64,000 nucleotides of DNA from Lancefieldella rimae ATCC 49626. Lineage in GTDB: Bacteria > Actinomycetota > Coriobacteriia > Coriobacteriales > Atopobiaceae. The position numbers and the translations under genes are program-made. The DNA is taken from positions 372,001 to 436,000 of the forward strand of contig NZ_ACFE01000001.1 in NCBI RefSeq assembly GCF_000174015.1, written 5' to 3'. The notes below the pieces were generated by a model that was not told the origin of the DNA, did no database searches, and saw nothing but the letters and a program-made list of their open reading frames with translations. Shown here piece by piece: positions 1 through 8,851 of the stretch. Within the stretch, counting starts at the first letter, position 1; every line of letters starts with the position of its first letter.

Positions 1-1167
1 GTAACATATTGCCGTTTTACAGCTCCTATTCACCGCCGCTGCAAGTGAGCCAAGGTCTGTCCCCTTATCATGGCCTCCCAAAAGAAGCACCACGCCTCGC
101 GTGGGAAAGGCGGTAAGCGACTTCTCAACCGCGTCGGTGTTTGTCGCTTTTGAATCGTTGACGTACAGTACGCCTGAAACTTCCCTGACCGGCTCAATTC
201 TATGCTCAAGCGCCTCAAAGTCGAGAAGCGCGTGGCGCACGGAAACGGGATCGACGCCCGCCTCAAGAGCCAAAGCAGATGCGGCAAGCGCATTCAAAGC
301 GTTGTGTAGCCCGTGAATCTTTAGGTCAGCCGCACGTATAAGCTCTGTCTCCTTGCCCGAACGCCTGACCACAAGCACACCGTCTCGTATAAATGCAGCG
401 TGTTCTGTCTTTGGATCTTCCGTGTTGAGATGGCATACGCGTATGTGCCGAGCTTCTAGGCGTTGGGCGCATGCACGGCAATACTCATCAAGATCTGATA
501 CAACCGCCAAATCATGGATGTCAAAGTTCTCAAAAATTCTCTCTTTTGCCGCCGCATACGCCGCAAGAGTACCGTGCCACTCAAGATGGTCGGGGGTGAT
601 ATTCAAAAGTGCGGCTGTTTTAGGATGCAGGCGGGCAATGGTAGCCAGCTGAAAACTTGAGAGTTCCGCCACAAACCACTCATCGGGTGTGCGGCTCGAA
701 AGTTCATCGGTAATGGTGCGGCCAATATTTCCAACTGAAATGGCCTTTTGCCCTGCGGTCTGCAAGATTTTTGTCACTAAGGTAGTTGTGGTGGTCTTAC
801 CGTTGGTTCCCGTAATGGCAATCCATTTTTCCGGACTTTCCCGAAACGCAAACTCAGGCTCACCGATAATCTCTTGCGAATGTGCTGCGGCAGACAAAAA
901 GAGTGCTGAGGTATCAGGAACACCGGGAGAGGCTATACAAAGCGAATACGTACCGCACACCTCATCGGTACCCGTAACAACATGCACTCCAAGCGCTTCA
1001 AACTCGGCGCACTTCTCGCCTTCGTGAGTTTGAGCACCGCCAAAAAGTGTAACGGAGTGCACACGAGAAGGACCTTGTGCCATCAGATAGGTGCAGACGG
1101 ACAGAGCAGTCTGTCCAAACCCGAGAACACAAACATCTCCAAGTGTTTTAGATACCTGCGGCTCCAT
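1..1167 (-). CDS. murD: UDP-N-acetylmuramoylalanine--D-glutamate ligase MurD (partial, 3' end outside window)
   Basis: Cytoplasmic ATP-dependent ligase adding D-glutamate to UDP-MurNAc-L-Ala in peptidoglycan synthesis. The start is ATG 1167 behind a GGGGGAGG ribosome site; 389 codons are visible and the C-terminal end lies beyond the left edge. Visible motifs in order: an N-terminal Rossmann-like domain, the Mur ligase P-loop ITGTNGKTTTT near residue 115, SVGNIGR, ITPDHLEWHG, and GGHDKGTD near the edge. It follows mraY by 23 bp as the last visible gene of the dcw operon and is presumably cotranscribed from the mraZ promoter. Confidence 0.95.
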   Translation of the reverse strand, partial: MEPQVSKTLGDVCVLGFGQTALSVCTYLMAQGPSRVHSVTLFGGAQTHEGEKCAEFEALGVHVVTGTDEVCGTYSLCIASPGVPDTSALFLSAAAHSQEIIGEPEFAFRESPEKWIAITGTNGKTTTTTLVTKILQTAGQKAISVGNIGRTITDELSSRTPDEWFVAELSSFQLATIARLHPKTAALLNITPDHLEWHGTLAAYAAAKERIFENFDIHDLAVVSDLDEYCRACAQRLEARHIRVCHLNTEDPKTEHAAFIRDGVLVVRRSGKETELIRAADLKIHGLHNALNALAASALALEAGVDPVSVRHALLDFEALEHRIEPVREVSGVLYVNDSKATNTDAVEKSLTAFPTRGVVLLLGGHDKGTDLGSLAAAVNRSCKTAICY

Positions 1168-1190
1168 AAGATATGCCTCCCCCAGCAAAT

Positions 1191-2222
1191 TTATCCGAGC
1201 TGAAAATAAAGAGCAAAACCAAGGGCGGCAAACGCACCGGAAACAATCCAAAACCGAATGACAACCTTTGTCTCGTTCCAACCGAGCTTCTCAAAATGGT
1301 GATGCAAAGGAGCCATCAAAAAAACTCGTTTACCGGTAAGCTTAAAACTTACCACCTGGATGATGACGGAAAGTGCCTCAATAATAAAGAGACCTCCCAT
1401 GACCAAAGAAGTTACCTCGGTTTTTGTAAGAACGGCAAGTGCGGCCAGCGCTGCTCCCCATGCAAGAGATCCGGTGTCTCCCATGAAAATGGACGCCGGG
1501 TAGCTGTTGAACCACAAAAAGCCGATACACGCGCCTGCAATGGCGGCGGCAAAAACGGCCAAGTTTATCTCGCCATACCGAAACGCCACGGCAGCCATAA
1601 CCAGCATGACCACCATGGTGCAGCCCCCCGCAAGACCGTCAAGCCCGTCGGTAAGGTTGACCGCATTGGAAAGTCCTGCCATAAGCAAAAAAACGAAGAA
1701 TATATAGAGCCACGGGATGTGAAGCGTGCCTTCTCCAAGCGGAATGATGGTAGAGAGGACTCCCAAATCAATACCAAAACCACCGGGAAACGAAATCACC
1801 GGTGAGATGCCAAGCACGTTGACCGCTAAAAGACAAAAACCGACGGAGATGGTTATAAGCCCCAGCATCTTCTGGGAGGGCGTAAGACCAAGGGATCGGC
1901 GATGTGCCACCGATTCAATGTCATCAAGCAGACCCAACGATCCGGTAAACAACATGGCTGCCACGGCCAAAATAAGATCGGTACTCCACGTTGCACAAAG
2001 AACGCAGGTAAGGATAACCGAAAGAAGCATAACGGTACCGCCCATGGTGGGGGTACCCTGCTTTTTGAGGTGCTGCTGTGGCCCGTCGGCACGGATCTGC
2101 TGGCCGACGCCTTCCTTCTTCATCATTCGTATAAAGAACGGCATACCAATAAGCGTGATAATCGCCGAGACGCCAAGAGAAAGAAAGACCTGATACGTTG
2201 GATATGCTGGATTACCAATCAT
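1191..2222 (-). CDS. mraY: Phospho-N-acetylmuramoyl-pentapeptide transferase MraY
   Basis: Integral membrane enzyme that transfers phospho-MurNAc-pentapeptide to undecaprenyl phosphate, making lipid I. The 343 residues are almost all hydrophobic segments, as expected for a ten-helix protein of about 320-360 aa. Family signatures are present: GGTVML early, the paired aspartates in LLDDIES near residue 100, NLTDGLDGLAGG near 190, and the HHHFEKLG loop near 300. Its ATG overlaps the murF stop codon by one base (TAATG), which implies translational coupling. Confidence 0.97.
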   Translation of the reverse strand: MIGNPAYPTYQVFLSLGVSAIITLIGMPFFIRMMKKEGVGQQIRADGPQQHLKKQGTPTMGGTVMLLSVILTCVLCATWSTDLILAVAAMLFTGSLGLLDDIESVAHRRSLGLTPSQKMLGLITISVGFCLLAVNVLGISPVISFPGGFGIDLGVLSTIIPLGEGTLHIPWLYIFFVFLLMAGLSNAVNLTDGLDGLAGGCTMVVMLVMAAVAFRYGEINLAVFAAAIAGACIGFLWFNSYPASIFMGDTGSLAWGAALAALAVLTKTEVTSLVMGGLFIIEALSVIIQVVSFKLTGKRVFLMAPLHHHFEKLGWNETKVVIRFWIVSGAFAALGFALYFQLG

Positions 2223-3658
2223 TATGCAACAACTCCCCTTACAAACGCATCAAGTCCGGCGGCACGAGATGCTTTTACCAAAACCGTATCCGTATCTTTC
2301 AGTATAGGCGGAATTATTTTCATCACATCTTCTACGCTTTCAACCAGCTCGATTGCATCCTCTGACAAACCCATCGTTTTGGCCGCCTCTGCCATCTCGC
2401 GGGCGGCATCTTTGCCCACAAAAACTACCAAGTCTATGGGCTTTGCGGCAACATAGGCACCTACATAGCCATGCAGGCGCTTCTCTTCTTGACCCAGCTC
2501 CCCGATCTCTCCAAGAATCGCAATGCGGCGGCCACGCGTTGGCATGCGGGAAAGCACGTCAAGAGCCGCTGCCATGGAGCTGGGGCTTGCGTTATACGAA
2601 TCGTCAATAATACGTGCACCACAAACGGCATGCAGTACCGACAAGCGCATACGTGTCGGCGGCATGGTAGCAATGGCGTCAAGCGCCATGTCTCGATCCA
2701 AGCCCAAAAGGGTAATGGCTTCAAGCGCCATAAGTGCATCGGAAACCGCAACGCGTCCCGGTACCGAAAACGTTACCGTCTTCTTCCAACCGTCTTGTGT
2801 GACAAACGTTGCGGTCGGAAGACTCTCTTCACCCACGGTAACGTCCTGGGCTCTCAGAATATCTCCTGCATGAGATCCCACGCATACCACGTCAATGCCT
2901 TTGGGACGCGCGAACTTCTCGCTCACAAATGACGTAAAATCGCCTCCGCTCTCAAGAATAAGCGTAGGACGTATGTCGCCGTGAGCCTCCATCCCCTCGA
3001 CAATCTCTGCCTTAGCGCAAGCGATGTTTTCACGACTGCCGAGAAGACCGATGTGACTTGTGCCCACATTGGTAATGACGGCGATTGTGGGACGACAACA
3101 ACGTGTCAGGCGTAAAATCTCACCCTTGTGGTTCATGCCGCATTCACAGACCAAGACCTCGGCATCCTTGGGAGCCGAAAGAATCGTCATGGGAAGCCCA
3201 ATGAGATTGTTGTGGTTACCGGCGGTGGCATGAACGCGCCTCTGCGTTGCAATGCCCGCTCTCAGCATATCTTTCGTGGTGGTCTTACCAACGGAGCCGG
3301 TAACCGCCACTACCGTCCAATCCTGATGGAGCGCTCTCCAGGCTCCGGCCAAGCGGAGAAGAAATTCTTCGCAGTCATCCCCCTCGGCTCGCAGAAGCGT
3401 GGCATCAACACGACGGGCGTGTTCGAGGGTGGCCTGAGCCGGCTCTACACTTGCGCATACTACCGCGGCTCCTGCATCAAGTGCGGCATCTATATAGGAG
3501 TTTCCGTCGACCTTCTCGCCCGCAAATGCAACAAAAAGCGAGCCTTCGCCCACACGGCGAGAATCGATCTCCACCTCACCGGCAAGTGGGCGTTTTCCCT
3601 CAACCAAAAGCATCGCTCCCGTAGACTCAACTACGTCGCGCGCGGACATACAAATCAT
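2222..3658 (-). CDS. murF: UDP-N-acetylmuramoyl-tripeptide--D-alanyl-D-alanine ligase MurF
   Basis: Cytoplasmic Mur ligase that adds D-Ala-D-Ala to the UDP-MurNAc-tripeptide. The P-loop VTGSVGKTTTKDM lies near residue 120, followed by AGNHNNLIGLP and ITNVGTSHIG, then the C-terminal domain with DDSYNASPSSM. Start choice: a GTG at 3670 is in frame, but the GGAGGT just after it reads as the ribosome site for ATG 3658 or ATG 3649. The ATG 3658 version (MICMSARDVV) aligns best with the usual MurF N-terminus, so it is used here. It sits 12 bp after ftsI and couples to mraY. Confidence 0.94.
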   Translation of the reverse strand: MICMSARDVVESTGAMLLVEGKRPLAGEVEIDSRRVGEGSLFVAFAGEKVDGNSYIDAALDAGAAVVCASVEPAQATLEHARRVDATLLRAEGDDCEEFLLRLAGAWRALHQDWTVVAVTGSVGKTTTKDMLRAGIATQRRVHATAGNHNNLIGLPMTILSAPKDAEVLVCECGMNHKGEILRLTRCCRPTIAVITNVGTSHIGLLGSRENIACAKAEIVEGMEAHGDIRPTLILESGGDFTSFVSEKFARPKGIDVVCVGSHAGDILRAQDVTVGEESLPTATFVTQDGWKKTVTFSVPGRVAVSDALMALEAITLLGLDRDMALDAIATMPPTRMRLSVLHAVCGARIIDDSYNASPSSMAAALDVLSRMPTRGRRIAILGEIGELGQEEKRLHGYVGAYVAAKPIDLVVFVGKDAAREMAEAAKTMGLSEDAIELVESVEDVMKIIPPILKDTDTVLVKASRAAGLDAFVRGVVA

Positions 3659-3670
3659 GCAACCTCCCAC

Positions 3671-5482
3671 TTATTGGCTCGCAGGTGGAATTTCCAGCTG
3701 CGTCACCGCTGACTTCATAAACGTTGAGAAAACCACTGCGGCCGACTGTGAAGCCAACTGCTGCGTATCATTGAGACCGGCGTACACCAAAACATCAGGA
3801 TCATCCGCATTGGCAAAGCCGCAAAGCGACGATACATAATGGCCGGAATTGTCGTATGCACTTGTCTTCTTATCTACCTGCTGACCCGTACCGGTTTTAC
3901 CGGCAATATCATACCCTGATACCTGCGCACGAACACCCGTGCCCTCTCGAATGACCGTACGGAGCATCTCTTTTTCGCCGTCGCAGGTTGTCTTGGAAAG
4001 GACGCCTTCCTTAACGGGCCAGTCAATATCTTTGCCTCCTATGGAGGTGGCAAAATGAGGGGTTACGAGGTTGCCGCCATTTGCTACGGCTGCATACACA
4101 CGTGTGACCTGGATAAACGGAATGGCAAGACCCTGTCCAAATGACATATTTCCACCGGTATACGACTCATACTTATCAATCGGCTTTACAATGCCGTCTG
4201 CTTCTCCGGGAAAATCAATGCCGGTTGCCTGACCAATTCCAAGATCCTCCAGACCTTGAGCAAATCGTTTGTCGCCGATGACCTGTGTTTCAAGCGTCGC
4301 CATACCAACGTTAGAAGACCTGCGCATCATTTCGGTAACCGTCATGTCCATGGCGCCACTGCGCCAATCGTCATCCTCAACAATATGGCCGCCTACATCA
4401 ATGGTGAGAGGAACGTTAAACGTGGAATCAGGTCCAAAAAGCGTATTTTCCATTCCGATGGCAGTGGTTACCACCTTAAACACGGAGCCGGGTTCATACG
4501 AGTTAGATACCAGTTTCAAGTTGAGCGAATCCGGATCAAGATCGGTCTTACCTGAAAAATCAGGAAGCGGATAGGAGCATGCCGCATAAATCTCGCCGTT
4601 TTTGGGATTCATGGCAAGCAGCGAACCACCATCTTTGGCATCGTTGTCTTTTACGGCCTGCGTAAGTTGTTTTTCCGCCTCATCTTGCAGGTTAATATCC
4701 AGCGAAAGTACGATATCTTTTCCGTTTTTTGCTTCGGTCACCTGAGAAGACCCGCCGGCGATGGGTGTACCACCCAAGCCCGTCTCCATAATCATGGAGC
4801 CGTCTTCTCCTGAAAGTTCCTTGTCATAGTAGTATTCAAGGCCGGATATGCCCTTGCCGTCGCTGCCAACATACCCAAGAATTTGAACGCCCACGTTTCC
4901 GTAGGGATACACACGCTTGGTATTGTCGACATAATAGACACCGGCAAGCTTCTTTTCTTCCAAGACCGCTTTTACCTTAGCTGAGGCGGTCTTATCGGCT
5001 TGGCGCTTGATATAGGAAAACGTAGTGTCTTTTTTGAGCGCTTCAAGATAATCCCCCGGTTTCCCGCCAAGATTATCCGCAAGTACCTGCGCCACTCCTG
5101 CAGGATCTTTAATTTCCTTCGGATTACAGTAGATGTCCTTGCAGTCAACACTCATGGCAAGCACGTTACCGTTTCGGTCATAGATGGTTCCGCGCTTAGC
5201 GTGCAGAGGTATTACATTTTTCCGGTTCTCCTCGGCACCTTTTGCAAGGCTCTGTTGATTGATAACCTGGTAGAAAAAGAGAAAACCCAAGATAACAATC
5301 GCTATAAAGCCCATGACGACAAACAGCACCTTGAACCGGCGGCCAAAAAGGCTGTCGTCACTGGCTGCATTGCCCACAATGCCTGCACGCGTGCGATACC
5401 GTGCACGAGAGGCCTCGTCATACGAGGCCTCCGGAGCATTCCTCCGCCTTCGGCGGTTATTATTTCTCGTCGTAGTACTCAC
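3671..5482 (-). CDS. ftsI: Class B penicillin-binding protein FtsI (PBP3-like, septal transpeptidase)
   Basis: Division-specific D,D-transpeptidase. 603 aa: a basic, Arg-rich N-terminus, one membrane segment at about residues 50-75, a PBP dimerisation domain (HAKRGTIYDRNGNVLA near 95), then the penicillin-binding domain with the active-site SxxK (PGSVFK near 332), SxN (SSN near 390) and KTG (AGKTGTGQQ near 527). There are no PASTA repeats after the catalytic domain. It lies between ftsL and murF in the dcw cluster with 10-12 bp gaps, so it is probably made from the same mRNA. Confidence 0.95.
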   Translation of the reverse strand: MSTTTRNNNRRRRRNAPEASYDEASRARYRTRAGIVGNAASDDSLFGRRFKVLFVVMGFIAIVILGFLFFYQVINQQSLAKGAEENRKNVIPLHAKRGTIYDRNGNVLAMSVDCKDIYCNPKEIKDPAGVAQVLADNLGGKPGDYLEALKKDTTFSYIKRQADKTASAKVKAVLEEKKLAGVYYVDNTKRVYPYGNVGVQILGYVGSDGKGISGLEYYYDKELSGEDGSMIMETGLGGTPIAGGSSQVTEAKNGKDIVLSLDINLQDEAEKQLTQAVKDNDAKDGGSLLAMNPKNGEIYAACSYPLPDFSGKTDLDPDSLNLKLVSNSYEPGSVFKVVTTAIGMENTLFGPDSTFNVPLTIDVGGHIVEDDDWRSGAMDMTVTEMMRRSSNVGMATLETQVIGDKRFAQGLEDLGIGQATGIDFPGEADGIVKPIDKYESYTGGNMSFGQGLAIPFIQVTRVYAAVANGGNLVTPHFATSIGGKDIDWPVKEGVLSKTTCDGEKEMLRTVIREGTGVRAQVSGYDIAGKTGTGQQVDKKTSAYDNSGHYVSSLCGFANADDPDVLVYAGLNDTQQLASQSAAVVFSTFMKSAVTQLEIPPASQ

Positions 5483-5492
5483 GGCGTATATG

Positions 5493-5918
5493 TTACGCCT
5501 GTGGAGAGTTATTTACATTCAGAACGGCACGGTTCTCGGAAAGTTTCATGCCGTACCTCTGAGTTGCAATCTTCTCAATGCGGGTGTTGCTGGAAAGCAG
5601 TGAGCGCGAAATGCGAAGATTGTCATTTTCTGCCGTCATTTGGCGCAAAGCGGTACGCGTCTCATTATTTGCCTGAAGCTTTGAGACTGTCATGGTTGAA
5701 AGCACAACGCGTCCCACTCCAATGGTAAAAATGAGAGCAAAAGCAAGCACGACCATCATTACGGCAGAAACAAACTGAGTAGACACACCACGACGGGCAT
5801 GAGCATCAAGCCCACCGCCGGGTACCACTTCAAACGAGGGACGGGCAACTGTTTGCTGACGTTCATAGTCCCTCTCAACTGAGGTTATGTCAATCGCCTC
5901 TGATGTATAGCGTGCCAT
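5493..5918 (-). CDS. ftsL: FtsL-like cell division protein
   Basis: Small bitopic protein of 141 aa: about 45 cytoplasmic residues, one transmembrane helix at about residues 48-70, then an extracytoplasmic coiled-coil-like stretch (KLQANNETRTALRQMTAEND) and a short tail. FtsL sequences are poorly conserved, so the assignment rests on topology, size and position between rsmH (5 bp upstream) and ftsI (10 bp downstream), which is the standard ftsL slot. Its likely role is to link FtsB/FtsQ and FtsW/FtsI at the septum. It could equally be described as a septum-formation-initiator-like protein. Confidence 0.8.
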   Translation of the reverse strand: MARYTSEAIDITSVERDYERQQTVARPSFEVVPGGGLDAHARRGVSTQFVSAVMMVVLAFALIFTIGVGRVVLSTMTVSKLQANNETRTALRQMTAENDNLRISRSLLSSNTRIEKIATQRYGMKLSENRAVLNVNNSPQA

Positions 5919-5923
5919 GTTGC

Positions 5924-6910
5924 TTAAATCCTCTCGTTTTCGGTGTTGCGTTTTACCGCCACACGCATGAGTGCGCTTCTCGCCCTCGGGTTTTGCGTAA
6001 TTTCTTCCGACGTTGCCGTCAGAGGTTTTTTGGTCTTAACATCGACTATCGGCACATGCCCACACACACAAACGGGAAGATCAGGCGGACAGATACAACC
6101 TTGGCTCAGCTCAGAAAACACATGCTTCACGATGCGATCTTCCAGCGAGTGATATGCAATCACACAAATTCTGCCGCCGGGATTTGCCCAAGCAATCGCA
6201 GAGCGAAGTCCGCGCTCAAGCACGTCAAGCTCATGATTCACCTCAATGCGCAACGCCTGGAACGTTTTGCGTGCGGGATGTCCTCCATGGCGACGTGCTG
6301 CTGCAGGAATTGATGCCTTGATAACCTCGACAAGCTGCAAGGTTGTCTTGATGGGAGCTGTCTTGCGAACTTCCACGATTCGGTGGGCAATCCGCGGCGC
6401 AAACGTTTCATCGCCAAAGACTCGCAGGATTCGGGTGAGGTCAGCTTCGGTATAGGTGTTGACGACCTCTTGTGCGGTTGGGGTTTGTTTCCCCGGATCC
6501 ATGCGCATATCCAACGGGGCATCTTCGTGATACGAAAAACCCCGCTCGGGGATATCAAGCTGCGGTGATGACACGCCGATGTCAAACAGAAAGCAATCCA
6601 CTCCAGGAACCTCTGCGGAAACAAGCAAAGTATCCAAATCTCCAAAGTTACCTTTAAGAGGTAAGAACTCCGCTGTCGGAACCTCTTTGGCTATTCGAGC
6701 GGCTGCGGCTTCATGTGCCATGTCGTCTTGATCGATTCCAATGGACAAGCCGTCGGGCACAATGCGCTTTGCAAGTTCTACCGTGTGTCCTGCCCCGCCC
6801 AGCGTGCAGTCGCACACAATTTCTCCCGGTTTTGGATTGAGTTGCTGAAGTACTTCAGCGAGCATCACAGGTTGGTGCCGATATTCAACTGTCAAGTTGC
6901 ACTGCTCCAC
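5924..6910 (-). CDS. rsmH: 16S rRNA (cytosine(1402)-N(4))-methyltransferase RsmH
   Basis: SAM-dependent methyltransferase (formerly MraW) acting on C1402 of 16S rRNA. 328 aa, normal length. Visible: YRHQPVMLAEVLQ at the N-terminus, the SAM-binding segment CDCTLGGAGHT, FDIGVSSPQLD, RGFSYHEDAPLDMRMD, and the C-terminal AYHSLEDRIVKHVF. The start is GTG 6910; the only purine-rich sequence in front of it is GAGAAG, part of one of the CGAGAAG motifs discussed in the findings. It is the second gene of the dcw cluster, 17 bp after mraZ. Confidence 0.96.
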   Translation of the reverse strand: MEQCNLTVEYRHQPVMLAEVLQQLNPKPGEIVCDCTLGGAGHTVELAKRIVPDGLSIGIDQDDMAHEAAAARIAKEVPTAEFLPLKGNFGDLDTLLVSAEVPGVDCFLFDIGVSSPQLDIPERGFSYHEDAPLDMRMDPGKQTPTAQEVVNTYTEADLTRILRVFGDETFAPRIAHRIVEVRKTAPIKTTLQLVEVIKASIPAAARRHGGHPARKTFQALRIEVNHELDVLERGLRSAIAWANPGGRICVIAYHSLEDRIVKHVFSELSQGCICPPDLPVCVCGHVPIVDVKTKKPLTATSEEITQNPRARSALMRVAVKRNTENERI

Positions 6911-6927
6911 GTTCTTCTCGCCTCGGA

Positions 6928-7365
6928 TTACATGCCAAAGATGAGATTCTCAAGTGCTTCGACACCGCTGTCGGCATTGAAGTAGTCGTCCCACTTCTTG
7001 GTGTCCCAAATCTCAATGTGGTCACCGTTGCCGACGATAGTGACATCGCGCTTGAGGCTCAGCTCTTTGCGGGCATTTGGATCGGACTCGTCAATCTTGC
7101 CCAGTGCCACGCGGCCGGCCGAGTCAATGTCAACCGTTGTTGCACGAGCATTGAGAGATCTGAGCGCCCTATCCACCTGGCGACGATCTTTTCCCTCCAT
7201 GGGGATAGACGCCACAAATGCCTCGTAAGCCTCAGGTGAATACCCATGAAGCGCGTTCTCACGACGAATGAGCACTATGGAATCGCCCAGCTCTTTGCGC
7301 TGTGTTGCAGGAAGCGTGACACGAATCTTGGAGTCCAATGAGCGCTGGTACTGTCCAGTGAGCAT
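6928..7365 (-). CDS. mraZ: Transcriptional regulator MraZ
   Basis: DNA-binding regulator of the dcw operon. 145 aa with two SpoVT/AbrB-like MraZ domains: the N-terminal half begins MLTGQYQRSLDSKIRVTLPA and the second contains the VDIDSAGRVALGK motif. An in-frame ATG exists upstream at 7413, but ATG 7365 has an AAGGAGGAGGAC ribosome site directly before it and matches the family N-terminus, so it is chosen. Four phased GTG half-sites about 150 bp upstream fit autoregulation. Confidence 0.95.
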   Translation of the reverse strand: MLTGQYQRSLDSKIRVTLPATQRKELGDSIVLIRRENALHGYSPEAYEAFVASIPMEGKDRRQVDRALRSLNARATTVDIDSAGRVALGKIDESDPNARKELSLKRDVTIVGNGDHIEIWDTKKWDDYFNADSGVEALENLIFGM

Positions 7366-7510
7366 GTCCTCCTCCTTTCGTAGTGCTGCCTGCATCGCGT
7401 TTTCGCTTGCCAAAAATGCCGCGCGGGGTGCGTTTAAGGTTTGTGTGCGCGGCGGTCGTTGGCAAAATGCTCATACGCCATTCGAACGTAAGATAAATAT
7501 AGCTCAATGC

Positions 7511-7548
7511 CACACTTTTAGACACTAGAAAACACTTTGCCCCACAAA
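7511..7548 (-). promoter_or_regulatory. Probable MraZ box array upstream of mraZ
   Basis: On the minus strand four GTG cores (TTTGTGGGG, AAAGTGTTT, CTAGTGTCT, AAAGTGTGG) occur at exactly 10-bp spacing (plus-strand CAC at 7513, 7523, 7533, 7543). Known MraZ operators are short GTG-containing boxes repeated once per helical turn. Candidate -10 sequences (TATATT, TATCTT) lie immediately downstream near 7490-7503, so MraZ could touch the promoter. Confidence 0.6.
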
Positions 7549-7761
7549 TTATTTTTGACGCTCCACGAATGAGTAGCTTTCACTTACTTGGTTTTTGAAA
7601 ATAGCCACAATATCTAGTAGAAAGCACTCCGCTTCTATACAATGGGCAGGATTACCAGTACAAACGTACTGTTTTTAGAATTGTGTTTGAATTATGTACA
7701 AGTTTTGAAGATGTGTGGCAAAGCAATCGATAGTTGGGTCGTCATAATGGTGCTGCCGGAA

Positions 7762-7906
7762 CAGCGCTGCCAAACTTGCAGCAAGTTGAGCACGATTAAC
7801 CATACTTGCAGCAAGTATGGTTCATATTTACCAAACTTACAGTAAGTATGGCAGTCCAAGCCATACTTGGCGCATTTTTGGCAGCGCTAGGAAGTATGAT
7901 CATACT
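7762..7906. repeat. Phased array of palindromes, about 30-bp period
   Basis: Imperfect dyads of the form CCAWACTTGC-A-GCAAGTATGG centre at 7780, 7810 (perfect, 10-bp arms at 7800-7809 and 7811-7820), 7841 and, as a half-site, 7871. A further palindrome, AGTATGATCATACT, lies at 7893-7906. The group is bracketed by inverted copies of AGCGCTGCCAAA (7763-7774 and 7877-7888). Spacing of 30-31 bp puts the dyads on one face of the helix. There is no gene within 400 bp on either side. Confidence 0.75.
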
Positions 7907-8041
7907 CGCAAGGTAAGGTCTTCTCGCTTTATTGTCGGATCGTTGAAATTGCGTATCGACGGCTGTCTGCAAATCCGCAGGCAGGCGTTTTGCTTTAGTT
8001 GTGCTTTTCATATGAGACAGCGGATTGGTACCAAATCGGAT

Positions 8042-8133
8042 GTTTACGGGCGTTTTGATTCACCACTAAACGCCCAAATTGACGAGAAACCACCACTAAA
8101 CACACGTTTTGCTTCCAAAAACCACCCGTAAAC
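8042..8133. repeat. Dispersed intergenic repeat, copy A (CACCACTAAAC units)
   Basis: Three unit cores CACCACTAAAC (8061), CACCACTAAAC (8091) and the variant CACCCGTAAAC (8123) are 30-32 bp apart, joined by A-rich spacers. The ends form an inverted pair: GTTTACGGGCG at 8042-8052 against CACCCGTAAAC at 8123-8133. The same units occur near 48.9, 57.5 and 63.1 kb. Confidence 0.75.
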
Positions 8134-8411
8134 CATAAGTTTAAAGCAATCGCGAGAAGAATCTCGTTTACTGGTGTATTTGGTTGGATCGTGTCTTAAA
8201 TGTTGGCGTCAGGCCATCTTTAGAAACGTGATCCAGACGATGTACAGGAGCCCCTATAAATGAAAACCTCAAATAAGTGTATTCATAAGAGTGCATACTC
8301 CGAGAAAGAATATGCAAAACCGAGTAACTTTTGAACTTGCTCTATGCGCGCACCCGTCAATCGCACATGATACGCAAGAGCCGGCAGTGTTTATACAACC
8401 ACTGGCAACCC

Positions 8412-8837
8412 TTATTGAGCAACGGTTAGGTGAATGGCAAAGCCTGCAATCTGTTTTTTGAAGTACACAAGAAATGTGCCTCCATCGGGCAAAAGACGTC
8501 TGGAAGATTCGTCTATCTCAAATCCGCGCGCCTCAAACCACTTTTCTGCCGCAGGCAGATCGTCCACGTGAAAACCAATGTGGCCTTTCTCGCCACGACC
8601 ATTTTGCTTCATGATTTCAACAAGGGTTCCCGAGAAAAACGAGGGTTCCATCTCTTTTTTGGGAAGGCCCATGAGAATAGAAAACCTGTCGGCGATGTCC
8701 TCTGCTTCATGAGCATCACATGCATTGATGCCGACATGTGCCACATACATTCCAAAAAGCTCAACAGGGTTTTCTGTTGATGAAACGTCTGACGGAGTTT
8801 TTGACACAACGCGAGTCAGATCTTTCTCTGGCATCAT
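8412..8837 (-). CDS. VOC-family (glyoxalase/bleomycin-resistance fold) protein
   Basis: 141 aa single-domain protein. From about residue 30 the sequence (HVGINACDA, SFFSGTLVEIMKQNGRGEKG, HIGFHVDDL, and the C-terminal GFAIHL) closely resembles the VOC domain found fused to KDPG/KHG aldolases in Firmicutes; here it stands alone. A metal-site histidine pattern (HVG...E...HIGFH...) is visible. The substrate is unknown. The first two codons are both ATG and the ribosome site AAGGGAAG fits either. It lies 14 bp after a 58-codon membrane-protein gene and is probably cotranscribed with it. Confidence 0.75.
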   Translation of the reverse strand: MMPEKDLTRVVSKTPSDVSSTENPVELFGMYVAHVGINACDAHEAEDIADRFSILMGLPKKEMEPSFFSGTLVEIMKQNGRGEKGHIGFHVDDLPAAEKWFEARGFEIDESSRRLLPDGGTFLVYFKKQIAGFAIHLTVAQ

Positions 8838-8851
8838 TGCTTCCCTTCTTC

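Noticed and set aside
5000-5728. Plus-strand open frame of 242 codons across ftsI/ftsL
   Set aside because: Antisense to two conserved division genes, no ribosome site, Cys/Arg/His-rich nonsense composition.
7762-7906. Replication origin considered for the palindrome array
   Set aside because: No DnaA boxes (TTATCCACA type) or AT-rich unwinding region, and no dnaA/dnaN nearby.
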